A stretch of DNA of 7,421 bases from Fimbriimonadales bacterium (GCA_026416655.1 JAOAES010000125.1:1-7421), one strand, 5' to 3'. Shown: positions 1-5,935, numbered from the stretch's first letter. The notes: generated by a model from the letters alone, not told the origin. Numbers and translations are program-made.

Positions 1-330
1 GGTTTGGTAAATCAACGCCGCGCGAAAGTATGCTTCAGGGGCAGCGTCGCGCATCACCCAAGCCAAAGGAAGCAGCACATACAACCACAAAGGTTGAAAT
101 CCGTTCGTAGGGTTGATGCCATCGAAGGTCAGCCCCTTTCCTTGTACGACATTCCACGCTATTTTGTAAAAGTAGGCAGTATCGTCGGGCACGCTAGACA
201 CGACAGCACGGATGTCGCCTGTCAGGTAAAACCAGCCCTTGGCGTAGAACACTACGATCGCCATCAAAAAGAGAGCAACGTAGCTCAACACGGGGTAAAC
301 CTCGCTACTGCTAACTGCTTTGACGCTCAT
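1..330 (-). CDS. Membrane glycosyltransferase, GT-C / GT39-like (N-terminal 110 codons, truncated by window edge)
   Basis: This reading frame starts at the ATG at 330-328 and stays open for 110 codons to the window edge, so the C-terminus lies outside. The start is supported by AGGAGG (340-335) four bases upstream. Residues about 13-31 form a hydrophobic membrane segment. An extracytoplasmic-looking loop follows, with an acidic pair D49-D50, an aromatic stretch (AYFYKIAWN), GLTFDGINPTNGFQPLW (residues 66-82), and the start of a second membrane segment (about 80-93). From family knowledge, a loop with an early acidic pair after the first helix and a TNGF-x-PLW signature is typical of polytopic GT-C enzymes, which transfer sugars from polyprenyl-phosphate donors on the outer face of the membrane. 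The gene lies 9 nt after the epimerase and is probably co-transcribed with it. The substrate cannot be told; a polytopic protein of unknown function is the alternative. Confidence 0.72.
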   Translation of the reverse strand, partial: MSVKAVSSSEVYPVLSYVALFLMAIVVFYAKGWFYLTGDIRAVVSSVPDDTAYFYKIAWNVVQGKGLTFDGINPTNGFQPLWLYVLLPLAWVMRDAAPEAYFRAALIYQT

Positions 331-334
331 AACC

Positions 335-340
335 CCTCCT
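335..340 (-). promoter_or_regulatory. Shine-Dalgarno site of the GT-C-like gene, overlapping the epimerase stop codon
   Basis: The minus strand reads AGGAGG four bases before the ATG at 330-328. Its first base is the last base of the epimerase TAA stop (342-340). This overlap suggests that ribosomes ending the epimerase can start the next gene, which supports one operon and fixes the start of the truncated gene. Confidence 0.7.
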
Positions 341-1425
341 TACTTTGTGCCCGCTGCTGCACGCTTCTTTGCTCTCCCTCCCAATACCCACTTGAAAACC
401 CTCAACGCGCCCTGCTCCCACGCCACGCGGTGGGTGACGCCTGTGCCCACTTCCAAGCCCGAAGCGTGTTCCAGATACCACTCGTACGAGCGTATCAGCG
501 CCTCGGCGTTGCTGTAGCGTGCGCCCCAGCCCAGCTTCTCTTTCGCTTTAGCAACCGACACAAACGAGTCCTTGTCCGCCGTCTCGTACACCCACTTGTA
601 GAGCGGCGAGAGTTTGAGGGCTTCCAGAATGCGTAGCACGAACTTCACCAAGCCTGCTGGCGTGCCCATCGGACGCGCGCCTGAACCCGCGAAATCACAC
701 AACGCCTGAATATCCTCGCGCACGGTCTGGAACCGCTCCGCGCCGATGTTGAAGGTGTCGTTGGCTTGGGCAGAATCTACCGTACACACTCGCCAGTAGG
801 CTTCAGCGAGGTCGGTGACCTCCAGCAGCTGATACCGATTGCGCCCGCTGCCAATCATCGGGATACGCGCTCCCGACTCCACCCAGTCGTACAGAATCTG
901 GAACACACCCAGCCGCGCCTGCCCGATGAAGGTTTTGGGGCGAATAACAGGCACAATATGCCCTTTGGCGCGAAACTCCTCGCACACGCGCTCGGCAAGG
1001 ATTTTGCTTTCGCCGTAGGGTCCCACGCCGATTAGCGGGTCGGTCTCTTCGATGGGGTGTTTGATGGGTACGCCGTACACGGCAGTTGAGGACACATGCG
1101 CCACGCGCTCCACGCCTGCACGGAAGGCTTCTTCCAGCACAGTGCGCGTGCCCTCTACATTCGTACTGAAAATGTCCTCGCGTTTCCACAAGGGGAGCGC
1201 CGCAGCACCGTGGATGACCCAGCGGGGCTGCGCCTTCTCAAGAGCGGCGCGTACCTGCTCGCGGTTGCGCACATCGCCCGTGTAGAACTCCGTACCCGCA
1301 GGATATTCACTCTCCTCATAGGGCGCAATATCCAGCAGGGCGATTTTCGCTCCCTTGTTCGCAAAATGATGGGCGAGGTGGTAGCCCAGAAACCCCGCAC
1401 CGCCCGTAATCAGCACTTTGTCCAT
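340..1425 (-). CDS. NAD(P)-dependent epimerase/dehydratase, extended SDR family
   Basis: The 361-residue protein has a Rossmann fold with G8-x-x-G11-x-x-G14 (TGGAGFLG) for the dinucleotide. An acidic D32 at the end of the second strand favours NAD over NADP. D51-V52 is the usual adenine-contacting pair, HGAA (72-75) the cofactor loop, and SST (112-114) with Y137-x-x-x-K141 the catalytic Ser/Thr-Tyr-Lys set. IRP (161-163) and the DLAEAY segment (205-210) are also typical of the family. It probably epimerises, dehydrates or reduces a nucleotide sugar, or acts on a sterol/terpenoid-like substrate as in the 3-beta-HSD-like branch; the sequence does not say which. The neighbouring GT-C-like gene favours sugar metabolism. 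The start at 1425 has no Shine-Dalgarno sequence but sits 9 nt after a TATAAT box. The basic, Ala-rich C-terminal tail (GGRAKKRAAAGTK) looks disordered. Confidence 0.9.
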   Translation of the reverse strand: MDKVLITGGAGFLGYHLAHHFANKGAKIALLDIAPYEESEYPAGTEFYTGDVRNREQVRAALEKAQPRWVIHGAAALPLWKREDIFSTNVEGTRTVLEEAFRAGVERVAHVSSTAVYGVPIKHPIEETDPLIGVGPYGESKILAERVCEEFRAKGHIVPVIRPKTFIGQARLGVFQILYDWVESGARIPMIGSGRNRYQLLEVTDLAEAYWRVCTVDSAQANDTFNIGAERFQTVREDIQALCDFAGSGARPMGTPAGLVKFVLRILEALKLSPLYKWVYETADKDSFVSVAKAKEKLGWGARYSNAEALIRSYEWYLEHASGLEVGTGVTHRVAWEQGALRVFKWVLGGRAKKRAAAGTK

Positions 1426-1434
1426 GCCAAAGGG

Positions 1435-1443
1435 ATTATACCA
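1435..1443 (-). promoter_or_regulatory. Extended -10 promoter (TGGTATAAT) of the epimerase operon, giving a probable leaderless mRNA
   Basis: The minus strand reads TGG-TATAAT at 1443-1435, a perfect extended -10 element, followed by 9 nt and then the ATG. Transcription should begin within one to three bases of the start codon. No good -35 is seen at the usual distance, as expected of extended -10 promoters. There is no AGGAGG-like site before this ATG. Confidence 0.65.
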
Positions 1444-1486
1444 TAAGGCGATTCGGCGGATGCCTCATTAGAAATCCCGATCAGGA

Positions 1487-2650
1487 CTACAGCCTATTCG
1501 CCGATGAACCCGCCTCTATCAGATACCAGCGTCCTTCCACCTGCTCGAAGGTGTAGGAGATGTACACCACACGCCGCACACCGGTCGCCTCATCGATGTA
1601 GTGATGCTCGCCACGCACGACAATCTGCGTCTCGCCGCGCTTCGTGATGCGATCGAAGCGTATCTGTTCGGTTTTCACGGCGCGGATGGCGTCGCGAGTC
1701 ATCTCGATATAGTCCTGTGCGGGCAGCGAGTAGGCGTACTGCCCGTCCAGATAGATGGCGATGTAGCTGTTCGGGCGGATGTGGCGATCGATGAAGCTGG
1801 GGTCGCGCAGCATCCACGCCGCGCGTAAGTCGCTCAGCAGCTGCTGCCGCTCATCAGGCGGGCGACGCTCCAGATAGTACGGCGTCTCCACATAGAGCGG
1901 CACCTCCACCAGCACAGTGTGCGGATACGGGCGTGGTGGCAGATACACTACACGATACACCACCACAAAGGGCGGGCACGGATCGTAGTACCAGTAGGGC
2001 GCATACACCACGCGATACGGCTCAGGGTAGATGTAGTAGTACCGATAGCCGAATCGGAAGTGCCCCAATCGGTAGTCCACATAGAATCCGCTATAGGAAT
2101 AGCCCGGATCGATAGGCACCAGCACATAGCGGTCGCGCCAGCGATGGGGGTTCAATCCCTCGGTCTGACGCACCAGTGCGGGCAGCGTCGTGTTTTCCAG
2201 AGGTACGGGACGGTTCTGAATCTGCGCAGGCTGTGGCGGCGGGGTCAGCACCGGGCGTGATTCGAAGGGCACAGGGCGTCCCTCCAGCGGGACGCGCCGT
2301 CCTTCCAGCGGCACACGCCCCGAGTTGTCGCGCGGCTGGGGCGTATTGGATGGATTCGCGTCCGACGAGCCGCCACGTGGCTTCTTGCGGAGTGGGTTAT
2401 CATCCGACGGTTTCGTGGGTGGGTTCGCGGGTTGCTGCGGGTTGCCCTGCTCCTTGTTCTCGCTGGGGCGCGGTTTATTCCCTTTGTCATCGCTGCTGCG
2501 CGACGGACTGGATTTCCCATCCGCCTGGCGAGCCGGCGCAGGCTTGTTGTCGCCTTTCTTGCCCTCGGTCTTGCGCACCAGCCCGCCCAGCCCGTCGTCG
2601 GCGAAGCTGAAACTGAACGCTAAAGCCCCAATCAACCAGAAGTAGCGCAT
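1487..2650 (-). CDS. Secreted protein with low-complexity linker, Tyr-rich middle and NTF2/SnoaL-like C-terminal domain
   Basis: This is a 387-residue protein of unknown function. A short Sec-type signal peptide (about 1-18, cleavage near FADDG) is followed by a Pro/Asn/Lys/Asp/Ser-rich, presumably disordered linker (about 30-110). Three 7-residue repeats come next (RVPLEGR 112-118, RVPLEGR 119-125, PVPFESR 126-132). The segment 184-259 is very Tyr/Pro-rich, with 20 tyrosines in 76 residues. The C-terminal ~120 residues (about 265-382) read as an NTF2-like alpha+beta domain: a helix with DLRAAWMLRD, then alternating strands ending in YTFEQVEGRWYLIEAG, as in SnoaL/DUF4440-type proteins. That assignment is by pattern only. 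LVRxTEG occurs twice (24-30 and 159-165), flanking the linker. AGGAGG lies five bases before the ATG. The gene starts 45 nt after the binding-protein gene on the same strand and may be co-transcribed with it. A cell-envelope or scaffold role is possible but not shown. Confidence 0.75.
   Translation of the reverse strand: MRYFWLIGALAFSFSFADDGLGGLVRKTEGKKGDNKPAPARQADGKSSPSRSSDDKGNKPRPSENKEQGNPQQPANPPTKPSDDNPLRKKPRGGSSDANPSNTPQPRDNSGRVPLEGRRVPLEGRPVPFESRPVLTPPPQPAQIQNRPVPLENTTLPALVRQTEGLNPHRWRDRYVLVPIDPGYSYSGFYVDYRLGHFRFGYRYYYIYPEPYRVVYAPYWYYDPCPPFVVVYRVVYLPPRPYPHTVLVEVPLYVETPYYLERRPPDERQQLLSDLRAAWMLRDPSFIDRHIRPNSYIAIYLDGQYAYSLPAQDYIEMTRDAIRAVKTEQIRFDRITKRGETQIVVRGEHHYIDEATGVRRVVYISYTFEQVEGRWYLIEAGSSANRL
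2255..2317 (-). repeat. Three tandem 21-bp repeats encoding (R/P)VP(L/F)E(G/S)R
   Basis: Three in-frame units lie at 2317-2297, 2296-2276 and 2275-2255 on the minus strand. The first two encode identical RVPLEGR heptapeptides with several synonymous differences, and the third is a diverged PVPFESR. A further PVPLEN occurs at residues 148-153. The synonymous changes suggest the peptide repeat is maintained rather than newly duplicated. Confidence 0.8.
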
Positions 2651-2655
2651 CGTTG

Positions 2656-2661
2656 CCTCCT
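2656..2661 (-). promoter_or_regulatory. Shine-Dalgarno site for the Tyr-rich/NTF2-like gene
   Basis: AGGAGG on the minus strand lies five bases before the ATG at 2650 and fixes that start. The 45-nt gap to the preceding gene (2651-2695) contains only a weak TATAAG-like stretch and no convincing terminator, so read-through from the gene upstream is plausible. Confidence 0.65.
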
Positions 2662-2695
2662 CGCTATGAATTTACCTTATAACTGCAGCAATCTG

Positions 2696-3583
2696 TTAGA
2701 CGCCCGTCGCGGTGTGAGCGTTACGGCGTTCCAGTTGCTGTACCAACCACTCCAGCGAGTCGGCGAGGCGCGGACCGGGACGGCTGAAGTAGGCGTTGCC
2801 GTCAGCAACAAAAACCGCTCCGTTGCGCACAGCGGGCAGCGTGTCCCAGCCGGACAGCCGCTCCAGAATCGGCAGGTCTTGCAGGGTGCGCTCCACCGTG
2901 AAACCGCAGCAGGCAATCACAACGGCTTCGGGTTGCCAGTCCAGCACTTCTTGCCACGCCAAGCGGCGCGAGGGCTGCCCCGCTTTGCCGTGCCCGTCGA
3001 TCCCGCCCGCCAGTTGCACCAGCTCAGGCGTCCAATGCCCGCAAGCGAAAGGCGGGTCGATCCATTCAAGAAAAGTGATGCGCACTGGGGGACGGTTCCG
3101 CGTGCGCTGGTTCGCACGCTCAATCCGCTCTCGAAACCGTTCAATCAGTTCGCGCCCGCGTTCTGGAACACCCGCCGCGTCGGCGACCATCTGAAAGGTG
3201 TGCATCACGCCTTGCAGGGTCGTCGGCTCCAGGTTCAGCACGCGGGTGCGCGGACTGAGCGTCGCAACCGCCTCCTGCACCGAGTTGAAGGACACGGCAC
3301 ACACATCGCATAGCGCCTGCGTAATCAGCAGATCGGGTTCCAGCTGCTGCAGCAGTTCCAGGTTCAACCCGTAAAGCGTGGCATGGGTCATCAGGGTCTC
3401 GGAGACCATGCGGTCGATTTCGTGGCTGGGCAAGTCGGGGGGGATAAGGCTGTAAGTAATTACCGGAACCGACTCGGCTTCGGGCGGGTAGTCGCACTCG
3501 TGGCTGCGGGCGACGAGGTGTTCCCCCAGCCCCAGCGCGTACACAATCTCCGTCGCGCTCGGCAGCAGCGACACGATGCGCAT
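2696..3583 (-). CDS. Cobalamin/heme-type substrate-binding protein homolog (Peripla_BP_2, BtuF-like) without signal peptide
   Basis: The 295-residue protein opens directly with the mature BtuF-type first strand (RIVSLLPSATEIVYALGLGEHLVARSHECDYP, residues 2-33). It continues with a TQALCDVCAVS segment (89-98), a WIDPPFACGHWTPELV segment (174-189), ACCGF (224-228) and a C-terminal GNAYFSRPGPRLADSLEWL stretch (262-280). From family knowledge, COG0614/PF01497 proteins bind cobalamin, heme or siderophores for an ABC importer, and this branch is usually annotated 'cobalamin-binding protein'. Unlike true BtuF it has no signal peptide or lipobox. It carries six cysteines (30, 92, 95, 181, 225, 226), odd for an exported binding protein. 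No BtuC or BtuD gene lies in the window. A cytoplasmic corrinoid-binding or corrinoid-handling role is possible. The ATG sits 6 nt after a TATAAT box with no Shine-Dalgarno site, which supports both the start and a leaderless mRNA. Confidence 0.85.
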   Translation of the reverse strand: MRIVSLLPSATEIVYALGLGEHLVARSHECDYPPEAESVPVITYSLIPPDLPSHEIDRMVSETLMTHATLYGLNLELLQQLEPDLLITQALCDVCAVSFNSVQEAVATLSPRTRVLNLEPTTLQGVMHTFQMVADAAGVPERGRELIERFRERIERANQRTRNRPPVRITFLEWIDPPFACGHWTPELVQLAGGIDGHGKAGQPSRRLAWQEVLDWQPEAVVIACCGFTVERTLQDLPILERLSGWDTLPAVRNGAVFVADGNAYFSRPGPRLADSLEWLVQQLERRNAHTATGV

Positions 3584-3589
3584 AGCGGG

Positions 3590-3595
3590 ATTATA
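3590..3595 (-). promoter_or_regulatory. -10 box (TATAAT) of the BtuF-like gene, giving a probable leaderless mRNA
   Basis: A consensus TATAAT on the minus strand ends six bases before the ATG (3583-3581), so the expected transcription start falls on the start codon. The -35 region is weak. It lies inside the tRNA-Gln promoter, which faces the other way. Confidence 0.6.
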
Positions 3596-3601
3596 CCCCC
3601 C

Positions 3602-3630
3602 TTGAATTCGTCGCCCGAATCGGGTATACT
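3602..3630 (+). promoter_or_regulatory. Sigma70-type promoter of tRNA-Gln
   Basis: TTGAAT (3602-3607) and TATACT (3625-3630) are separated by exactly 17 bp, and the -10 ends nine bases before the first tRNA base. This gives a very short 5' leader, as expected for a stand-alone tRNA gene. Its -35 lies 7 bp from the -10 box of the divergent BtuF-like gene. Confidence 0.75.
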
Positions 3631-3639
3631 CATGCGCGT

Positions 3640-3713
3640 TGCCGGGTCGTCTAACGGCAGGACGCCAGACTCTGGATCTGGTAGTGGTGGTTCGAATCCA
3701 CCCCCGGCAGCCA
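3640..3713 (+). tRNA. tRNA-Gln (anticodon CTG)
   Basis: A full cloverleaf of 74 nt with encoded CCA can be folded by eye. The acceptor stem TGCCGGG (3640-3646) pairs with CCCGGCA (3703-3709), seven perfect pairs. The D-arm is GTC-loop-GAC. The anticodon stem CCAGA/TCTGG holds the loop CTCTGGA with anticodon CTG, reading CAG. The T-arm GGTGG/CCACC has the loop TTCGAAT. Discriminator G3710 is followed by CCA (3711-3713). The sequence around the D-arm (TCGTCTAACGGCAGGAC) is typical of bacterial tRNA-Gln. A T5 run at 3737-3741 follows but without a clear hairpin, so the transcript end is uncertain. Confidence 0.97.
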
Positions 3714-3772
3714 GATCCTTCTTGCTCGTGCCCCGCTTTTTAGAACAATTGCCTCGCCGTAGCCGTCATTCG

Positions 3773-3781
3773 TGGTATACT
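3773..3781 (+). promoter_or_regulatory. Extended -10 promoter (TGGTATACT) of the tlpA-like/pyrF pair
   Basis: TGG-TATACT forms a TGN-extended -10 box 19 nt before the ATG at 3801. No -35 is seen at 17 bp; a TTGCCT at 3749-3754 is 21 bp away. Unlike the two leaderless genes, the short leader here holds GGAGG (3789-3793), seven bases before the start codon. Confidence 0.6.
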
Positions 3782-3800
3782 CTACTTCGGAGGCGACACT

Positions 3801-4322
3801 ATGTATAAACGATGGTTTCCGATTGTCGCAGTTGTAGCTCTGACCGCTGTTGGCGCCCACGCGCTTCTGCAGCAACAGGGAATGCCTATCGGTACAGAAG
3901 CCCCTGACTTTCGTCTGGAAACGCTGGACGGCAAAGTGATTGCACTAAGCAAGCTGCGCGGTAAGCCCGTGTTTATCGACTTCTGGGCAACCTGGTGTGG
4001 ACCCTGCCGGCGCGCGCTGCCCCACACGCAGAAACTCGCCGAGAAATACGGCAAAGACGCGCATATCCTCGCAATCAACCTCAAGGAGGACCCTGAGATT
4101 GTCCGTGAGTTCCTTCAGAAGAACAACTACACCTTCACTGTGCCGATGGACACAACTGGCGAGGTTGCGACCGCTTACCGTGTGCGCGGCATCCCGCACT
4201 TTGTGCTGATTGACGCACAGGGGAAAGTGCAGTTCGTGCAAATCGGCTACGGACCAGGCATCGAGCAGAAGTTCGAGACCGAGCTTCAGAAAGCGATTCG
4301 CGCCGCGCAAGCCAGCCGATGA
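3801..4322 (+). CDS. Membrane-anchored TlpA/ResA-like thiol-disulfide oxidoreductase
   Basis: The 173-residue protein has a short basic start (MYKR) and one hydrophobic segment (about 6-23) that should anchor or export it, then a thioredoxin-fold domain. The AhpC/TSA-Redoxin-type opening GTEAPDFRLETLDGK (31-45) leads to the active site W65-C66-G67-P68-C69 in FIDFWATWCGPCR. The cis-proline P132 lies in GIPHFVLID, as is normal for TlpA/ResA proteins. Such proteins act outside the cytoplasmic membrane, usually reducing disulfides, for example in cytochrome c maturation; the partner here is unknown. The residues between the two cysteines (GP) are those of thioredoxin. The start is supported by GGAGG seven bases upstream. 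The stop TGA overlaps the pyrF start in ATGA, so the two genes are co-translated. No ccd or ccs gene is in the window. Confidence 0.9.
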   Translation: MYKRWFPIVAVVALTAVGAHALLQQQGMPIGTEAPDFRLETLDGKVIALSKLRGKPVFIDFWATWCGPCRRALPHTQKLAEKYGKDAHILAINLKEDPEIVREFLQKNNYTFTVPMDTTGEVATAYRVRGIPHFVLIDAQGKVQFVQIGYGPGIEQKFETELQKAIRAAQASR

Positions 4323-4987
4323 TTCCCGAGTCGGTACTTGCCCGCACAATCCTGGCACTGGACACGCCGAACCTGGGACAGGCGTGCGACTGGGTGCAGC
4401 AGTATCGCGACAAAGTGTACGCTTTCAAAGTGGGCGGTGCGCTGGCACTCGGACACGGATTGCCGATTGTGCGCACACTGCGCGAGGCGGGCGCAGAACG
4501 GGTGTTCTTGGATCTGAAGTTCCACGATATACCGCATGCCGTGGCGCTCGCAGTGCGTCAGGCGGCGGAGTGCGGCGTCTGGATGCTGACACTGCATATT
4601 TCGGGCGGCGTTGAGATGTTGCGCGCCGCCCGCGCCGCTGTAGAGGCGTTCCCCCAACCGCCCCTATTGATGGGCGTGACGGTGCTAACCAGCTTAGACA
4701 AAGCTGCTCTACGCCAGTTGGGCGTCCCGCGCTCCCCGCGCGCACACGCGCTGCGACTGGCGCAGCTGGCTTATGATGCGGGGGTGGACGGAGTTATCGC
4801 CTCGCCGCAAGAGGCGCGTCGCTTGCGCCGCCGGTTCCCTGAACCGTTCCTGATTGTCACGCCCGGCGTGCGCCCAGCGGGGTTCGACGTCAACGACCAG
4901 AAACGCACGGCAACGCCGGAACAGGCACTGCGTTGGGGCGCAGACTATATCGTGATGGGGCGCGCGTTGCTCCAGACGAAAGAGTAG
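4319..4987 (+). CDS. pyrF: Orotidine 5'-phosphate decarboxylase
   Basis: The enzyme converts OMP to UMP, the last step of de novo pyrimidine synthesis, in the cytoplasm. The 222-residue protein shows the full family signature: D15 in ILALDTP, K37 in FKVG, and the catalytic D65-x-K67-x-x-D70 in LDLKFHDIP. It also has H93 and S95 in TLHISGG, a TSL segment (124-126), GVIAS (158-162), TPGVRP (181-186) and the phosphate-binding GRAL (214-217). Length and order match the bacterial group of about 230 residues. The start is set by the ATGA overlap with the tlpA-like gene (4319-4322). No Shine-Dalgarno sequence lies in front, so translation is probably coupled. No other pyr gene is adjacent, so its position away from a pyrimidine operon is mildly unusual. 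Confidence 0.96.
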   Translation: MIPESVLARTILALDTPNLGQACDWVQQYRDKVYAFKVGGALALGHGLPIVRTLREAGAERVFLDLKFHDIPHAVALAVRQAAECGVWMLTLHISGGVEMLRAARAAVEAFPQPPLLMGVTVLTSLDKAALRQLGVPRSPRAHALRLAQLAYDAGVDGVIASPQEARRLRRRFPEPFLIVTPGVRPAGFDVNDQKRTATPEQALRWGADYIVMGRALLQTKE

Positions 4988-4996
4988 TCGGACTAC
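4984..4996. terminator. Small hairpin between convergent pyrF and tpiA (weak terminator candidate)
   Basis: GTAGT (4984-4988) and ACTAC (4992-4996) form a 5-bp stem with a 3-nt loop in the 24-nt gap between the two stop codons, starting on the pyrF stop. In the minus direction it is followed by TCTTT. The stem is short and there is no strong T-run, so it may be a weak bidirectional terminator or chance. Confidence 0.25.
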
Positions 4997-5011
4997 CTGG
5001 ATACCTCGAAC

Positions 5012-5818
5012 TTACCGCCTCGGCGCACAATAACTAATCTGCTCGAACTCCTCCGCGTTCAGGCTCGCGCCCCCCACCAGCGCGCCGTCAATCGCGGGCT
5101 GATGCAACAATGCGTGGGCGTTCGACGCCTTCACGCTGCCTCCATACAGAATCCGCACCAGCTCCGCCAGTTCTTCATCATACAGCCCGCGCAGTGTCTG
5201 CCGAATGAAGCCGCACACTCGGTTCGCCTCCTCCGCCTCACACACCTGTCCCGTGCCGATTGCCCATACGGGTTCGTAGGCAATCACGAGTTCATACAGT
5301 TCATCCCCCGCCAGCCCGTGCAGCGCGCCCTCTAACTGTTGCCGGATTACGCTCTCCGTTTGCCCTGCCTCGCGCTCGGCGAGCGTCTCCCCCACACACA
5401 GAATGGGCTTGAGACCGACTGGCAACACGGCGCGCAGCTTGTGGTTCAGCGTCGCCTCCGTCTCGCTGAAGTAGCGAAGCAGACTCGCATCTAAGTCGGG
5501 ATCGTTTACGCCGAAGCGTCCGCGCGTCTCCGAGTGCCCCAGAATCACATACTCACAACCGACCGCGCAGAGCATTGGGGGCGATACCTGCCCTGTGAAC
5601 GCGCCGGCATCGCGCCAGAACACATTCTGCGCCCCCAGCTTTATCTCGCTGCCACGTATCGCCTCCCCCACCGCCTGCAACGCTACGAAACTGGGACACA
5701 GCACTATCTCCACATCAGAGCGCATGCCGATGCGCTGGCGCAGCGTCGTCGCCAGCGCCGCGCCCTCCGACGGCGTGAGGTGCATCTTCCAGTTACCTGC
5801 AATCAAGGGTCGCCGCAT
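5012..5818 (-). CDS. tpiA: Triosephosphate isomerase
   Basis: The enzyme interconverts dihydroxyacetone phosphate and glyceraldehyde 3-phosphate in glycolysis and gluconeogenesis. The 268-residue protein has all key residues: N9 and K11 in AGNWKMH, the general acid H95 in ILGHSE, and the catalytic base E182 in YEPVWAIGTG, followed by the flexible phosphate-gripping loop. The C-terminal phosphate-binding loops are YGGSVK (225-230) and GALVGGASL (245-253). Two points are unusual. The normally strong GHSERR reads GHSETR, and the stretch after it (about 101-126) is roughly 14 residues longer than in typical TIMs, which explains the length above the usual ~250. GGAG (5829-5826) lies seven bases before the ATG. 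It converges on pyrF with a 24-nt gap, and no other glycolytic gene is next to it. Confidence 0.96.
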   Translation of the reverse strand: MRRPLIAGNWKMHLTPSEGAALATTLRQRIGMRSDVEIVLCPSFVALQAVGEAIRGSEIKLGAQNVFWRDAGAFTGQVSPPMLCAVGCEYVILGHSETRGRFGVNDPDLDASLLRYFSETEATLNHKLRAVLPVGLKPILCVGETLAEREAGQTESVIRQQLEGALHGLAGDELYELVIAYEPVWAIGTGQVCEAEEANRVCGFIRQTLRGLYDEELAELVRILYGGSVKASNAHALLHQPAIDGALVGGASLNAEEFEQISYCAPRR

Positions 5819-5899
5819 CGTTTCTCTCCCGGTGGCAGCACGGAACGAAGCAATCCGCTCCCTGAACCGACTTGCTGCTCACTTCGTTTTAGCGTTCGT

Positions 5900-5922
5900 G
5901 TGCGCCTCGAGACGGAGCGCAC
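5900..5922 (-). other. Hairpin in the predicted tpiA leader
   Basis: GTGCGC (5900-5905) and GCGCAC (5917-5922) are perfect inverse complements, and with one bulge the stem extends inward through CTC/GAG. It lies just downstream of the candidate -10 and so near the 5' end of the tpiA mRNA, where it could protect the message. No T-run follows, which speaks against a terminator. Confidence 0.35.
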
Positions 5923-5929
5923 TGCGCAA

Positions 5930-5935
5930 AGTATA
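5930..5935 (-). promoter_or_regulatory. Candidate -10 box (TATACT) for tpiA
   Basis: The minus strand has GGGGTATACT about 111 nt before the tpiA start. The six bases match the -10 boxes of the tRNA-Gln and tlpA-like promoters. No good -35 or TG extension is present, so the call is tentative; it would imply a leader of about 105 nt. Confidence 0.4.

Noticed and set aside
4..636. Open frame of 210 codons on the plus strand
   Set aside because: It lies opposite the epimerase and the GT-C-like gene, crosses their boundary, has no ribosome binding site and gives a His/Arg/Gln-rich composition typical of an antisense shadow.
1426..1486. Rho-independent terminator between the NTF2-like gene and the epimerase
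   Set aside because: The only hairpin (TCCTGATCGGGA followed by TTTCT, minus strand) has about four pairs including a wobble, too weak to call.
2176..2645. Plus-strand open frames (144, 106 and 63 codons) opposite the secreted NTF2-like protein
   Set aside because: They mirror the low-complexity linker on the minus strand. The minus frame has a signal peptide, a Shine-Dalgarno site and a folded C-terminal domain; these do not.
3714..3745. Terminator after tRNA-Gln
   Set aside because: There is a T5 run (3737-3741) but no stem in front of it that I can pair.
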